A stretch of 64,000 nt of DNA from Balneolaceae bacterium (GTDB lineage Bacteria > Bacteroidota > Rhodothermia > Balneolales > Balneolaceae): positions 62,001-126,000 of the forward strand of contig JAEPQH010000001.1 of the NCBI GenBank assembly GCA_017640605.1, in the 5' to 3' direction. The number at the start of each line of letters is the position of its first letter. Position 1 is the first letter of the stretch. The position numbers and the translations under genes are program-made. Positions 27,901 through 35,656 of the stretch are shown in pieces. The notes beneath the pieces are model-generated. The model searched no databases. It was given only the letters and a program-made list of their open reading frames with translations, and had not been told where the DNA came from.

Positions 27901-28188
27901 TTTGGCATCCATCACGAAAATATCGAAGTTTCCATGTCGATTTGATGCAAATGCCAGATGTTGAGAATCGTGGCTCCAAACCGGCATGTAATCGTGAGCG
28001 GTGTGGAAAGTAAGTCGCGTTGCTTCTCCTCCTGTTGCGCTTACAGTGTATATATCACCTTTATAAGTAAAAGCGATGGTGCTTCCATTTGGTGATACAA
28101 CCGGATAGCGAACCCATTCCGGCGAGATTTGTGCTTGAGCTGAAAGGAATAATAAACTGGCTATTACCAGTGAAAACAATGATTTCAT
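24952..28188 (-). CDS. Tricorn-like S41 protease, secreted
   Basis: The ATG at 28188 gives MKSLFSLVIASLLFLSAQAQ, a good signal peptide; the TTG at 28221 would spoil it. About 1078 residues follow the tricorn layout: TolB-like beta-propellers (SPNGSTIAFTYKGDIYTVSA, HDSQHLAFASNRHGNFDIFV), a DE-rich linker, a PDZ domain (IVEVIEGGPLDKADFDIKPG) and a C-terminal S41 serine protease domain with the oxyanion and nucleophile region VVDTRNNGGGDLVADL and NESMYSDGHCYASGF. These enzymes trim peptides. Here the signal peptide suggests an envelope or periplasmic location. The acidic linker with runs of D/E/K is long compared with archaeal tricorn. Catalytic residue assignment is by motif, not structure. Confidence 0.92.
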   Translation of the reverse strand: MKSLFSLVIASLLFLSAQAQISPEWVRYPVVSPNGSTIAFTYKGDIYTVSATGGEATRLTFHTAHDYMPVWSHDSQHLAFASNRHGNFDIFVMDAKGGAATRLTFHSNDESPYSFSNDNESVIFGAHRQDLATHRQHPTSSQTELYSVPANGGRVEQILTVPAEHISLKRDGSGFLYQDKPGGENIWRKHHESSVTRDIWMYDANSGEHTKLTEFGGEDRNPVWSNDETAFYYLSEQNGTFNVHKMELATSEITQITDLDTHPIRFLSMSNNGLMAFSYHGILHTLREGQDPKAIEVTIRTQEVENPEDLITINGGVAEMAVSPDGKEIAFIARGEVFVTSADGNFTKRITKTPATERFVTWSGDGDAVIYSSERDGKWSIYQTKKVRDQEPFFYAATLLNEEVVLENEFDNYLPEISPDGKKMAFIEDRRTLKVMDLETRETVTLLTPDELFHMRDGDKYFTWSPDSKWLLASFSRLLNNSDVILLDASGEQEKRTLVKSGYYDHTPQWVNEGKQMIWFSNRNGLKSYATSGSTQYDVYSMFFTQDAWDEFNLSKEEYELNKAIAEANKKKEESDEEDDKDEDEEDKDEEKSLTFEWDNLDDRTARLTIHSSSLGDAVLSKDGSKLYYLARFEKGFNLWTTDLRTKETKIAISLDASSGNLMWDAKMENLYLLSGGRIAKVDPESGKRTGISISSEMMLDGNAEREVMFDHVVLRTEKIFYEPTFHGIDWEAMADAYQPKVAHIGNGFEFAELLSELLGELNVSHAGSGYRGGSSDGDATASLGIFMDYEHDEDGIKIVEVIEGGPLDKADFDIKPGMIIQKIDGEVVSASMDVAIYLNRKAGDFTLLEITDERGRDSQQITVKPISLGAEYRLLYDRWVDKNEQEVLERSNGRLGYVHIAGMNDGQFRNVIEKMLGDHYDKEAIVVDTRNNGGGDLVADLQMFFTGERFLTYATEAKVVGGEPTSRWTKPVIGLFNESMYSDGHCYASGFEDLDLGTSVGMPVPGTCSFAGWEGLPNGSYWGVVPVSAKNKAGEWLENNQTNPDIIVKNMPGEIDFGKDEQLEVAVDQMLRELDGQ

Positions 28189-28384
28189 AAAACCCGAGTT
28201 TGTTTGAATTGATAGAAACAAAGAGAGAAGACGATTTTTAATCGCGAATGTTCTATGGTAGCTAAATCAATCGAAAAGATAAAAATCAGAATTGCAATAA
28301 ATTGTAGCCTCGTTGTCCTATTGCCATCTGCTTTTAGTCAACTAAGAATAAGTGAGCTCTAGTCGGGCGTTGTTTCGGGTATTG

Positions 28385-28466
28385 CCGCGTCGATGACTAT
28401 TTTTCAATTCCTTCTTCCTTTCTCCTTCTTCCTTGCTCCTTCCTCCTTCCTCCTTTGTACCTTTCC
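28385..28466. other. Pyrimidine-rich tract in intergenic region
   Basis: The 346-bp gap between the tricorn start and the thioredoxin gene holds an ~60-bp stretch of almost only C and T (repeated CTTCCT and CCTTC units at about 28403-28465). Nothing else recognisable was found there except a TACCTTTG promoter-like word at 28511-28518, 17 bp before the thioredoxin ATG. Confidence 0.6.
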
Positions 28467-28534
28467 TCAAAACCTATCATAACAAGTCATGACATCCGGT
28501 GATTAATCCGTACCTTTGTTGAAACATTAAATTG

Positions 28535-28912
28535 ATGAGCGATATGGCAACAGAGCATTTAACCAAACAGAGTTTTTTAGAGAAAATCTTCAATTTCGAA
28601 ACCGAGCAAGAGTGGAAGTTTTTGGGGGATCGACCTGCAATTATTGATTTCTACGCTGATTGGTGTGGTCCATGTAAAATGATTGCCCCTGTGATGGAAG
28701 AACTTTCGGATGAATACGCCGGAAAAGTGGATATCTACAAAATTGACACCGAAGCCGAACAAGAATTAGCCGCAGCTTTCGGAATCAGAAGTATACCTTC
28801 CATATTATTTATACCAATGGATGGAGCTCCACAAATGGCGCAAGGTGCACTACCAAAACACACATTTAAAGAAGTAATTGAAGATAAATTCGGAATTAGT
28901 GATCCTGCTTAA
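28535..28912 (+). CDS. trxA: Thioredoxin
   Basis: A 125-residue thioredoxin with the standard active site WCGPC (43-47) in IIDFYADWCGPCKMIAPVMEEL, and the cis-proline loop GIRSIPSILFI. No signal peptide, so it reduces protein disulfides in the cytoplasm, supplied by thioredoxin reductase (not in the window). The N-terminus has an extra ~20 residues (TEHLTKQSFLEKIFNFETEQ) often seen in Bacteroidota thioredoxins. ATG 28535 and ATG 28544 are both possible starts. TACCTTTG at 28511 may be its -7 promoter element. Confidence 0.93.
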   Translation: MSDMATEHLTKQSFLEKIFNFETEQEWKFLGDRPAIIDFYADWCGPCKMIAPVMEELSDEYAGKVDIYKIDTEAEQELAAAFGIRSIPSILFIPMDGAPQMAQGALPKHTFKEVIEDKFGISDPA

Positions 28913-28920
28913 CAAATGGT

Positions 28921-28969
28921 AAATGTTAAGTGTTGAATGTTAAATGTGACCATTTAACACTTAACATTT
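28921..28969. terminator. AT-rich inverted repeat between convergent genes
   Basis: A perfect 14-bp stem: AAATGTTAAGTGTT (28921-28934) and AACACTTAACATTT (28956-28969). It lies between the thioredoxin stop and the symporter stop and could act as a bidirectional terminator or be a repeat scar; there is no long T-tract. Confidence 0.5.
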
Positions 28970-28974
28970 ATGAC

Positions 28975-30738
28975 TCACCTTGGATATCGAATCGATTCAA
29001 CCATTTCCTGTACTTCCTCCGGGGGATCAGGATATATCATTCCTACTGCAAGAGAAACCGCTAAATTCACGATCATACCAAGCGTTCCGATGCCTTCCGG
29101 AGAGATACCAAACCACCAATAATCGGGAGTATTATACTCGGGATACAGAATCTTGAAAAAGACAATATAGGCCAAGGTAAACAACAAACCTGCTACCATT
29201 CCGGCTACCGCCCCTTCACGATTCATACGTTTGTAGAAAATCCCAAGAACAATCGCCGGGAAGAATGAAGCCGCTGCTAAACCAAAGGCAATGGCAACAA
29301 CTTCGGCTACAAATCCCGGGGGATTGATGCCAAAATATCCGGCTACAACAACCGCAACAGCTGCCGCAATACGAGCATATCGTAATTCTGCTTTGTCAGA
29401 TATGTCTTTGTTAATTTGCTTCTTGATGAGATCATGAGAAACAGCTGTTGAAATCACCAATAAAAGTCCTGCAGCGGTAGAAAGTGCGGCAGCTAATCCG
29501 CCTGCTGCAACTAAAGCAGCCACCCAGTTTGGGAGACCGGCAATTTCGGGGTTAGCAAGCACCATAATATCCCGATCTACATACAATTCATTGGGTGAAT
29601 CCGTGCGATAGTTATTCAATAACGGCTCGCCATTTTCGCCACGTTGTATTTCACCATCTAACCGAACCAAATCGGGTGCGCCATCGATAGCGGAGCCCGG
29701 ACGATAATTTATCAGTCCATCTTCGTTTTTATCCACCCAGGCAAGTAATCCCGTTTCTTCCCAGGTGTGGAACCACTCGGGCATTTCGGCATAAGGTTGC
29801 TCGCTTACTGTATCGATGAGATTGGTTCTCGAAAAAACTGCAATAGCTGGGGCAGTTGTGTATAAAATCGCAATAAAAATAAGGGCGTAACCTACCGAAA
29901 CTCGAGCATCTTTTACTTTAGGAACAGTGAAAAAGCGAACAATAACGTGTGGAAGTCCGGCAGTTCCAACCATTAATGCAACGGTGATAAAAAACACATC
30001 CTGCATACTTTTTGTACCGGATGTATACTCTGCAAAACCCAGTTCGGTATGAAGTTGGTCGAGTTTGTCAAGCAAATACATTCCTGATCCATCGCTCAAC
30101 TGAGAACCAAATCCGATTTGAGGAATCGGACTTCCGGTTAACTGCATCGAAATGAAAAATGCCGGTACCATGAAAGCAAAAATGAGTACACAATACTGAG
30201 CAACCTGCGTGTAGGTGATGCCTTTCATCCCACCCAAAACCGCATAGAAAAATACGATGGCCATCCCAATAATCACTCCCCAAAAAATATCAACTTCGAG
30301 GAACTTTGAGAATACTAAGCCAACTCCGCGCATTTGTCCCGCCACATAAGTAAATGAAACGATGAGCGCACAAATTACCGCCACCGTTCGGGCGATTTGG
30401 GAGTAATAACGATCACCGATGAAATCAGGAACGGTAAATTTCCCAAATTTTCTGAGATAAGGAGCCAATAGTAACGCAAGTAATACGTAACCTCCTGTCC
30501 ATCCCATCAAGTAAACCGTGCCGTCGTAGCCCATAAATGAGATAAGTCCGGCCATGGAAAGAAAAGAAGCCGCCGACATCCAGTCGGCGGCAGTTGCCAT
30601 GCCATTTGTTAATGGTTTAACTGCACCTTCAGCTACATAAAATTCGCTGGTTGACCCTGCCTTCGACCAAATTGCGATACCAATATAAATTGCAAAGGTG
30701 ATTCCTACTAAAATGTATGTCCATACTTGTACATCCAT
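28975..30738 (-). CDS. Sodium:solute symporter (SSS family, large subunit)
   Basis: A 587-residue multi-spanning membrane protein of the SSS family, with about 13 hydrophobic segments. Signature stretches are GWTGGYVLLALLLAPYLRKF, TYVAGQMRGVGLVF and GLAAALSTAAGLLLVISTA, plus the sodium-site-like AADWMSAASFLSMAGL. An unusual hydrophilic loop of ~90 residues (about 325-405, YAEMPEWFHTWEETGLLAWV to ELYVDRDIMVLANPE) interrupts the middle; it includes an EF-hand-like DKNEDGLINY. Together with the DUF4212 small subunit encoded just upstream it belongs to the acetate/organic-acid symporter branch. Substrate is inferred only. Confidence 0.9.
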   Translation of the reverse strand: MDVQVWTYILVGITFAIYIGIAIWSKAGSTSEFYVAEGAVKPLTNGMATAADWMSAASFLSMAGLISFMGYDGTVYLMGWTGGYVLLALLLAPYLRKFGKFTVPDFIGDRYYSQIARTVAVICALIVSFTYVAGQMRGVGLVFSKFLEVDIFWGVIIGMAIVFFYAVLGGMKGITYTQVAQYCVLIFAFMVPAFFISMQLTGSPIPQIGFGSQLSDGSGMYLLDKLDQLHTELGFAEYTSGTKSMQDVFFITVALMVGTAGLPHVIVRFFTVPKVKDARVSVGYALIFIAILYTTAPAIAVFSRTNLIDTVSEQPYAEMPEWFHTWEETGLLAWVDKNEDGLINYRPGSAIDGAPDLVRLDGEIQRGENGEPLLNNYRTDSPNELYVDRDIMVLANPEIAGLPNWVAALVAAGGLAAALSTAAGLLLVISTAVSHDLIKKQINKDISDKAELRYARIAAAVAVVVAGYFGINPPGFVAEVVAIAFGLAAASFFPAIVLGIFYKRMNREGAVAGMVAGLLFTLAYIVFFKILYPEYNTPDYWWFGISPEGIGTLGMIVNLAVSLAVGMIYPDPPEEVQEMVESIRYPR

Positions 30739-31001
30739 CAGGCATCCTCCTCGCTTACACCAAACTCGCGATCAAGTTTGTTCATCAAATACACATACAC
30801 AAAAATGATGATCACGAACGCATAAATAGAACCTTGCTGAGCGCACCAGAAACCAAGTTTAAATCCACCCATTTTTATTTCGTTTAACATAGGGGCAAGC
30901 AGAATTCCAAAACCGTAAGAAACAGTAAACCAGATTGTTAACAAGATGGATAAATAGCGCAGATTTTTTCGCCAATACCCTTTTAAATCGCGTTCGCTCA
31001 T
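30738..31001 (-). CDS. DUF4212 symporter small subunit
   Basis: An 87-residue membrane protein with two transmembrane helices (LSILLTIWFTVSYGFGILLA and GSIYAFVIIIFVYVYLMNKL) after a basic N-terminus (RDLKGYWRKNLRYL). This is the DUF4212 family, which is nearly always encoded directly before an SSS symporter and is thought to be its partner subunit. Stop and start overlap by one base (ATGA) with the symporter gene, indicating coupled translation. The acidic tail DREFGVSEEDA faces the cytoplasm by charge distribution. Confidence 0.93.
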   Translation of the reverse strand: MSERDLKGYWRKNLRYLSILLTIWFTVSYGFGILLAPMLNEIKMGGFKLGFWCAQQGSIYAFVIIIFVYVYLMNKLDREFGVSEEDA

Positions 31002-31092
31002 TGTACCTCTTCGTTTGTGTGTGGCTGATTATCCCTTTTTTCGCGCATTGGTGCAAATCAAATTCATTGTGCCCTAGCGATCCTTATTGATG

Positions 31093-31569
31093 TCATCCAA
31101 AAAATGACTGTAAGAAATTATACAATTGAATTGCCGTTGATTCAATTTTTGCCCAATTGAAATAGCTTAAAAGTCCGATTAATTGGCCAATCCAGGTGAA
31201 AATAACAGACGGTAAGCGAGTGATGGTGTGACTTTTCTTTCTTAATTCAGAAGTAAACTTTTCGACAACATCACCGTCTAAATCTTCCATTTTTTGATGA
31301 TGGATATAGATTGAAATATCTCCGGTAAAATACATGATGGCACTTAAACCGTGAGTTTGGGCAAACCTATTCAACTCTACTCGTTGGGTTCTCATCAGTT
31401 TCCAGAATTCTTTTAAAGCCTTAGCTGCTCTTATCCAGAAAATGGGATTTATGCTTTGCAATAAAACATCCCCATATTTTAAAATGGGAAACGGGATTAG
31501 TCGATTGACTCTAGGAATGAGTCTTTTTCGAAAAATTCTCAAGCTTTCTTTTTGAGCGGATTTGTTCAT
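31093..31569 (-). CDS. Unknown protein E of five-gene operon
   Basis: A 158-residue protein that I do not recognise. The N-terminal ~60 residues are basic and amphipathic (LRIFRKRLIPRVNRLIPFPI), the middle contains LSAIMYFTGDISIYI (75-89) and MEDLDGDVVEKFTSEL (94-109), and the C-terminus is hydrophobic (LPSVIFTWIGQLIGLLSYFN), possibly membrane-seeking. FTGDISI and DGD match motifs in other operon members (FSGNFNI and DGD in protein A). Its ATG overlaps the stop of protein D by 4 bp, so translation is coupled. Last gene of the operon; no strong terminator was found after it. Confidence 0.7.
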   Translation of the reverse strand: MNKSAQKESLRIFRKRLIPRVNRLIPFPILKYGDVLLQSINPIFWIRAAKALKEFWKLMRTQRVELNRFAQTHGLSAIMYFTGDISIYIHHQKMEDLDGDVVEKFTSELRKKSHTITRLPSVIFTWIGQLIGLLSYFNWAKIESTAIQLYNFLQSFFG

Positions 31570-32531
31570 CGCTTCTTTAACACATTATGCAGCAGCGACA
31601 TCAACGCATCAAAAATCTTTTCCCAGAAATCTACCGATATGCGAATGGAGGTATTATGGATGTCGAGGATAAATTGCTGGGGTTCCTCGCTAAATGACTG
31701 TGTTAAACGTGTGGTGATGTCGCCATCCATTCCGATTCTGGTTTGCATCAAAATTTTCTCAACGCCAATATCGATTGACTTTCGAAGTGAAAGCCGGTGC
31801 CTTAAATCAAACTGAAAATTCTCGGTATTATCCTGAAATTTAACCGGATCGGTTTCTACCCAGTTATAGCCGTCCGGTTCATGAGGTTTTAACTCCAAAT
31901 AACGATTCATCAACCCCAATAAATGCTCTTTGGTAGTTTCCGGAAACGTTGATAACTGTTCTACCTCTTTGAAATACGGGTGTAAATTCTGCCCTTCTTT
32001 AGTCCCGATTTCTTCTTCTTTTATGGAATCTTTCACGATTCCACCTTCCAGAATTTTAAATCCATCTCGTTCTTTGAAGAAATGCGCCTCTATCATCTTA
32101 GACATTTCCAGACACTTTGCTGCAATTCGTTTTAGCTGATATTGATCGTCTATTCTTTCGGATTCTTCGTTGATCAGATACTCGTCATAATCTTCCAGCC
32201 ATTCATCTGCATATCGTGCCCAAATTCCGATCTCACGAAAGGAAAACACTCCACCACCTTTAAAAATGCTGACTCGACGAAATAGGTTTGCCTCATCGGA
32301 CATGGTTTTCACCACTTTCTGATAGAACTCGCTTTCCTCCGACAAACATTTAGCATATCGATTCCCAAGCCGTTCAAGCTCACTGGAATAAATCCCTGCC
32401 AATTTATACAGCGCTTCTTTATCATCGTCGGGTTGTTTTCCGCCGGTCATGCTTCGCTTTACAATTGTATTTATCTCAAGCGTTGTGAGGTCTTCGGCGG
32501 TACGAATTACCTTTTCAATATGCTTAGCCAT
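31566..32531 (-). CDS. Unknown protein D of five-gene operon
   Basis: A 321-residue soluble, mostly helical protein with no recognised family. It starts with AEDLTTLEINTIV (12-24), nearly the same as NLTTLEIKTIVG in protein C, and ends with MDGDITTRLTQSFSEEPQQF (268 on), nearly the same as SGDITTRITPNF in protein C. Between them lies an insertion of ~230 residues rich in charged helices (EAHFFKERDGFKILEGGIV, HRLSLRKSIDIGVEKILMQT). So D looks like protein C with a large inserted domain. The C-terminal 30 residues (VDFWEKIFDALMSLLHNVLK) form an amphipathic helix. Starts 5 bp after the stop of C. Confidence 0.72.
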   Translation of the reverse strand: MAKHIEKVIRTAEDLTTLEINTIVKRSMTGGKQPDDDKEALYKLAGIYSSELERLGNRYAKCLSEESEFYQKVVKTMSDEANLFRRVSIFKGGGVFSFREIGIWARYADEWLEDYDEYLINEESERIDDQYQLKRIAAKCLEMSKMIEAHFFKERDGFKILEGGIVKDSIKEEEIGTKEGQNLHPYFKEVEQLSTFPETTKEHLLGLMNRYLELKPHEPDGYNWVETDPVKFQDNTENFQFDLRHRLSLRKSIDIGVEKILMQTRIGMDGDITTRLTQSFSEEPQQFILDIHNTSIRISVDFWEKIFDALMSLLHNVLKKR

Positions 32532-32536
32532 TCAGC

Positions 32537-32920
32537 TTATGTATCCTCGTTTAGCTTGTCGTCGTTATTTAGCAAGCTTACCAAGGTTGTGCCGATTTCC
32601 TTAACCACCTGCAGGTTCTTCCGAACGATTTCCTGTCCCTGATTTTCCTTAACCAGATGGTATTCCATCAGCTGCGCATAATTCTTTCCAAAATTCGGGG
32701 TGATTCGTGTGGTGATATCACCTGAAACCAACTGTACTTTGCTGACTATACCTTCTAAATCGCCTGAAGGTGGTTTCAGACTTCCATCTTTTTCAAATTC
32801 AATGGCACCAACGATGGTTTTGATTTCCAATGTTGTCAAATTTTTCACACCATCTTTAGCGTTATCAAGAAAATCCTGAATCGCTTTTTTCGATGTACTT
32901 TCCCCTGTTGTTCCGGCCAT
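32537..32920 (-). CDS. Unknown protein C of five-gene operon
   Basis: The ATG at 32920 gives MAGTTGESTSKKAIQDFLDN (127 residues); a longer start at 33007 overlaps the upstream gene and is rejected. Motif 1 NLTTLEIKTIVG is at 27-38 and motif 2 SGDITTRIT at 66-74, both shared with protein D. The C-terminal half is a predicted helix (YHLVKENQGQEIVRKNLQVV). No signal peptide or membrane segment. Family not recognised. It lies 8 bp after gene B and 5 bp before gene D. Confidence 0.72.
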   Translation of the reverse strand: MAGTTGESTSKKAIQDFLDNAKDGVKNLTTLEIKTIVGAIEFEKDGSLKPPSGDLEGIVSKVQLVSGDITTRITPNFGKNYAQLMEYHLVKENQGQEIVRKNLQVVKEIGTTLVSLLNNDDKLNEDT

Positions 32921-32928
32921 AATAACTC

Positions 32929-34569
32929 CTATTGTTGATAGATTAATTGATGTTTTTGATATAATACTCGTGTGGCTTTTGCCAATTGCAGGATTAGAAT
33001 GGGCCATCCTACAAATCCTTTTATCATAAACTTCAGAAGCTTTAGTACTTCGCCTACAATGGCTACACTAAACTGAGAACTGCGCTGAACTTCCCGTACT
33101 TTTCGTTTATGCTGATGGATACCTTCGATTGAAAGTTCATTATCAAAAATGGATAAGGTATCGCCCATAAATTCGCTATGACTTAGCGCTACTTTTCGGT
33201 CAAATTCACTTACAATAGGCAACCTTCCAATTATGTATTTAATGCCTTGAATGAATGATTTGAGAGCACGTTTCCCATATTCGAGTACTCGTTTGAAAAA
33301 GTCTTTAAGCTGATTAAATATCTTTTTCAGGTGATGAAGAATCGTTTTTACCAATCGCTTGCCTATTCGAAACAGTTTTTTGAGAAAGCTTCGAATACCA
33401 AAATAGATTCGCTTACCTACTCCCATTTTTTGTTTCTGCTGATCTTGGGAAAGCTCAATTTTAGCGGAACTCAACACCTTCGATAAATTATCCTCAAAAG
33501 TTCGTTTTTCAGATTCTTTTAGTCTACCGGATTGGATAGTGAGTTTTTTGATTAGTTCTTCATCCATCGTTTCGGGCACTTGCTCAATTACATACCTTTT
33601 GATTAATGAAAGTGCATTAAACACGAAATAGCCATCCCCTATGTAATACAACACCGAATCGAGATTCAACTCGTTCTTGGAGGCAGCATTGTAGAACTTC
33701 AGTAAATCAGCGATTGAATTCAGACTCACACTCCCAATCTCCCCGTCTGTTTTCCCATCATAAAACCCATCCATCCATTGGTGAACTTGCAGCACTTTGA
33801 TGATAAAATTAGTGAGTTCGTCGGTACTTCTACCCTTCACATATTCCCATTTTACATCTTTAGATTTTCTAGGCAAAATATCACGCTTAAAACCTGCGAG
33901 GTATCGAGGCTTAAAGTCAAAATCCGTACTTAAATGATTATAAAAATCTCTTGCCGATCTAAGTTTTTTGGGATCAAACTCGAGCGTATTAAATGCTGAC
34001 TTTGCGATATGTATAAACATTAAACAGCGCTCTTTTCCATATATCGAAAGAATACGCTTTAGAACCCCTTCTTTGTTGGCTAATGCATTCACGGCATCCA
34101 AACCATTCTGCAAGGCTAAATAATGTTTTAAGGACTGAATTGCATTAACTGAGACGAATCCAAAAGCTCGAGTGGCGTCAAAATTGTATAAACCATACAT
34201 CAAAAGGCGATAATGCAGGATTCTTGAACTCAATGAAAGCTCACCCATTTCCGGTAATTTTCTTAGAGCAATCCCTTCGTCTAAATCCATTAATTTCCGA
34301 AGCATTTCTTCGGCTAAATCTTCACTATACAATGCTCTTAAAGAGTTTATTGCATTGTCAGAAAACAACTTAGATTGTATAAGATCATACTCGAATTCTT
34401 CCAGAGCTTTCTGATAGGTTGATTCCTTATTAATCACATTGAACGGAAGCTGTGAGAGATATCCTAAATCACGTAAATGTTGAATTATCTCTGCTGAGTC
34501 ATCTCCGAAATCAGCAACTTGTTGTTCGGCTTCTTTTAGTAATAGGTCAAGATGTTCTGAGCTGGCCAT
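32929..34569 (-). CDS. Unknown protein B of five-gene operon, peptidoglycan-binding-like repeats plus cationic amphipathic region
   Basis: A 546-residue protein, no signal peptide. Two or three segments resemble peptidoglycan-binding (PGBD-1-like) repeats: EIIQHLRDLGYLSQ followed by YQKALEEFEYDL (27-63), and VLQVHQWMDGFYDGKTDGEI then SLNSIADLLKFYN (259-294). Residues 382-450 are strikingly basic and amphipathic (KRIYFGIRSFLKKLFRIGKR, LVKTILHHLKKIFNQLKDFF), with about 19 Lys/Arg and two or three acidic residues. A hydrophobic stretch near the C-terminus (LLKFMIKGFVGWPILILQLA) follows. This could mean binding to cell wall and insertion into or lying on a membrane. PGBD similarity is weak and judged by eye. 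It is the largest member of the operon. Confidence 0.7.
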   Translation of the reverse strand: MASSEHLDLLLKEAEQQVADFGDDSAEIIQHLRDLGYLSQLPFNVINKESTYQKALEEFEYDLIQSKLFSDNAINSLRALYSEDLAEEMLRKLMDLDEGIALRKLPEMGELSLSSRILHYRLLMYGLYNFDATRAFGFVSVNAIQSLKHYLALQNGLDAVNALANKEGVLKRILSIYGKERCLMFIHIAKSAFNTLEFDPKKLRSARDFYNHLSTDFDFKPRYLAGFKRDILPRKSKDVKWEYVKGRSTDELTNFIIKVLQVHQWMDGFYDGKTDGEIGSVSLNSIADLLKFYNAASKNELNLDSVLYYIGDGYFVFNALSLIKRYVIEQVPETMDEELIKKLTIQSGRLKESEKRTFEDNLSKVLSSAKIELSQDQQKQKMGVGKRIYFGIRSFLKKLFRIGKRLVKTILHHLKKIFNQLKDFFKRVLEYGKRALKSFIQGIKYIIGRLPIVSEFDRKVALSHSEFMGDTLSIFDNELSIEGIHQHKRKVREVQRSSQFSVAIVGEVLKLLKFMIKGFVGWPILILQLAKATRVLYQKHQLIYQQ

Positions 34570-34581
34570 TCACCTTTTGGC

Positions 34582-34947
34582 TTACACCAACCCTTTAATC
34601 ATATCTACGATGGCTTTGCGTGAATTCTGACTCGCCTCAATCATTTCGCGGTGGAATTTCACCAATTCCATTTGCTCGCTACTCAGATTTTCTTTCACAA
34701 TATTTACCTGATCGCCGTCCAATTTTATGGTTGAGTAAGCAACTACATTCAATTCTGCATTTACATCGGCTTTCATGCTGTTCAGCACTTTTTCCAGATC
34801 GAATTTATTCTGATCATTTCCGATAACATCGCCAACTTTGATGTTGAAATTGCCTGAAAATGTCACCACATCCAGCGAAACAGCATCGTTTACTTTATCA
34901 GCGATATTCGATTTCAGGTTTTCGAATGCTTTTTTTAGATCAGCCAT
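34582..34947 (-). CDS. Unknown protein A of five-gene operon
   Basis: The ATG at 34947 gives MADLKKAFENLKSNIADKVN (121 residues); the longer frame to 35022 adds an unlikely leader. SLDVVTFSGNFNIKVGD (24-40) resembles LSAIMYFTGDISIYI in protein E, and LNVVAYSTIKLDGDQVNIV (66-84) carries the shared DGD motif. The C-terminal helix MELVKFHREMIEASQNSRKA aligns by position with the tails of C and D. First gene of the operon, 12 bp before gene B. Soluble; family not recognised. Confidence 0.72.
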   Translation of the reverse strand: MADLKKAFENLKSNIADKVNDAVSLDVVTFSGNFNIKVGDVIGNDQNKFDLEKVLNSMKADVNAELNVVAYSTIKLDGDQVNIVKENLSSEQMELVKFHREMIEASQNSRKAIVDMIKGLV

Positions 34948-35118
34948 AGTTAGTTCCCGTAAAGTTAACCCGTTAATAATTAGTACCTTTGCAGAAGGTG
35001 TGAAAATTAAAGCAAAACCCAAATTCCTAATTCTGCTTTTCTACTAAATTTGTTACTGTAATCAAGATGAATTAACCGCCCATTTGTTTCAACTTAGCCG
35101 AAACGTAAATCAACAACT

Positions 35119-35535
35119 ATGACAAACTCCGCCTGGTTTAATTTGCCCGTAAAAGACCTCCAATGCTCAAAGGTATTCTTCAAAGAATTAGGCGCCACTT
35201 TTGTGGAGAATGAGACCAATGAAATGTTCGGTATTTATTTGGGCAAAAATAAGGTTCAGGTAATGATGTTTAGCTACGTTCAATTCGAGCAGTTTACTCA
35301 AGCTAAAGTTGCTGATTTGAGCCATTCAGGTGAACTTCTTATATCGATGGAAGCTCAATCGAAAAAAGAAGTAGATGACATGGTCGAGAAAGTCAGGAAA
35401 GCAGGTGGTACCATTTTCGCCGGACCTGAAACTTGGCAAGGCTGGATGTACGGTTTTGGTTTTCAGGATCCGGATGGGCATCGTTGGAATATGGCATTTA
35501 TGGATTGGGATAAGAAACCCACTACAAAACCTTAA
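35119..35535 (+). CDS. VOC-family (glyoxalase/bleomycin-resistance fold) protein
   Basis: A 138-residue protein with the vicinal-oxygen-chelate fold: MTNSAWFNLPVKDLQCSKVF at the start, a central FGIYLGKNKVQVMMF, and the typical ending MYGFGFQDPDGHRWNMAFMD. The His/Glu metal ligands of true glyoxalases are only partly kept (DPDGHRW remains), so substrate and metal are uncertain; family members include lyases, dioxygenases and antibiotic-binding proteins. Divergently placed from the five-gene operon. TAAATTTG at 35045 could be its promoter -7 element. Confidence 0.85.
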   Translation: MTNSAWFNLPVKDLQCSKVFFKELGATFVENETNEMFGIYLGKNKVQVMMFSYVQFEQFTQAKVADLSHSGELLISMEAQSKKEVDDMVEKVRKAGGTIFAGPETWQGWMYGFGFQDPDGHRWNMAFMDWDKKPTTKP

Positions 35536-35656
35536 ACTTTCTTCTGTGTTGAATACACTAAAATAAACCCAAATGATTTGTCACTGATCAGAATGTGCAT
35601 GATTTCTATTCCCCACCTAAGGCACTTATCTTAGCATAAATCCTCATTCATTGTTC

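Noticed and set aside
32921-33007. Longer start of operon protein C
   Set aside because: It overlaps the end of the upstream gene by ~80 bp; the ATG at 32920 gives normal 8-bp spacing.
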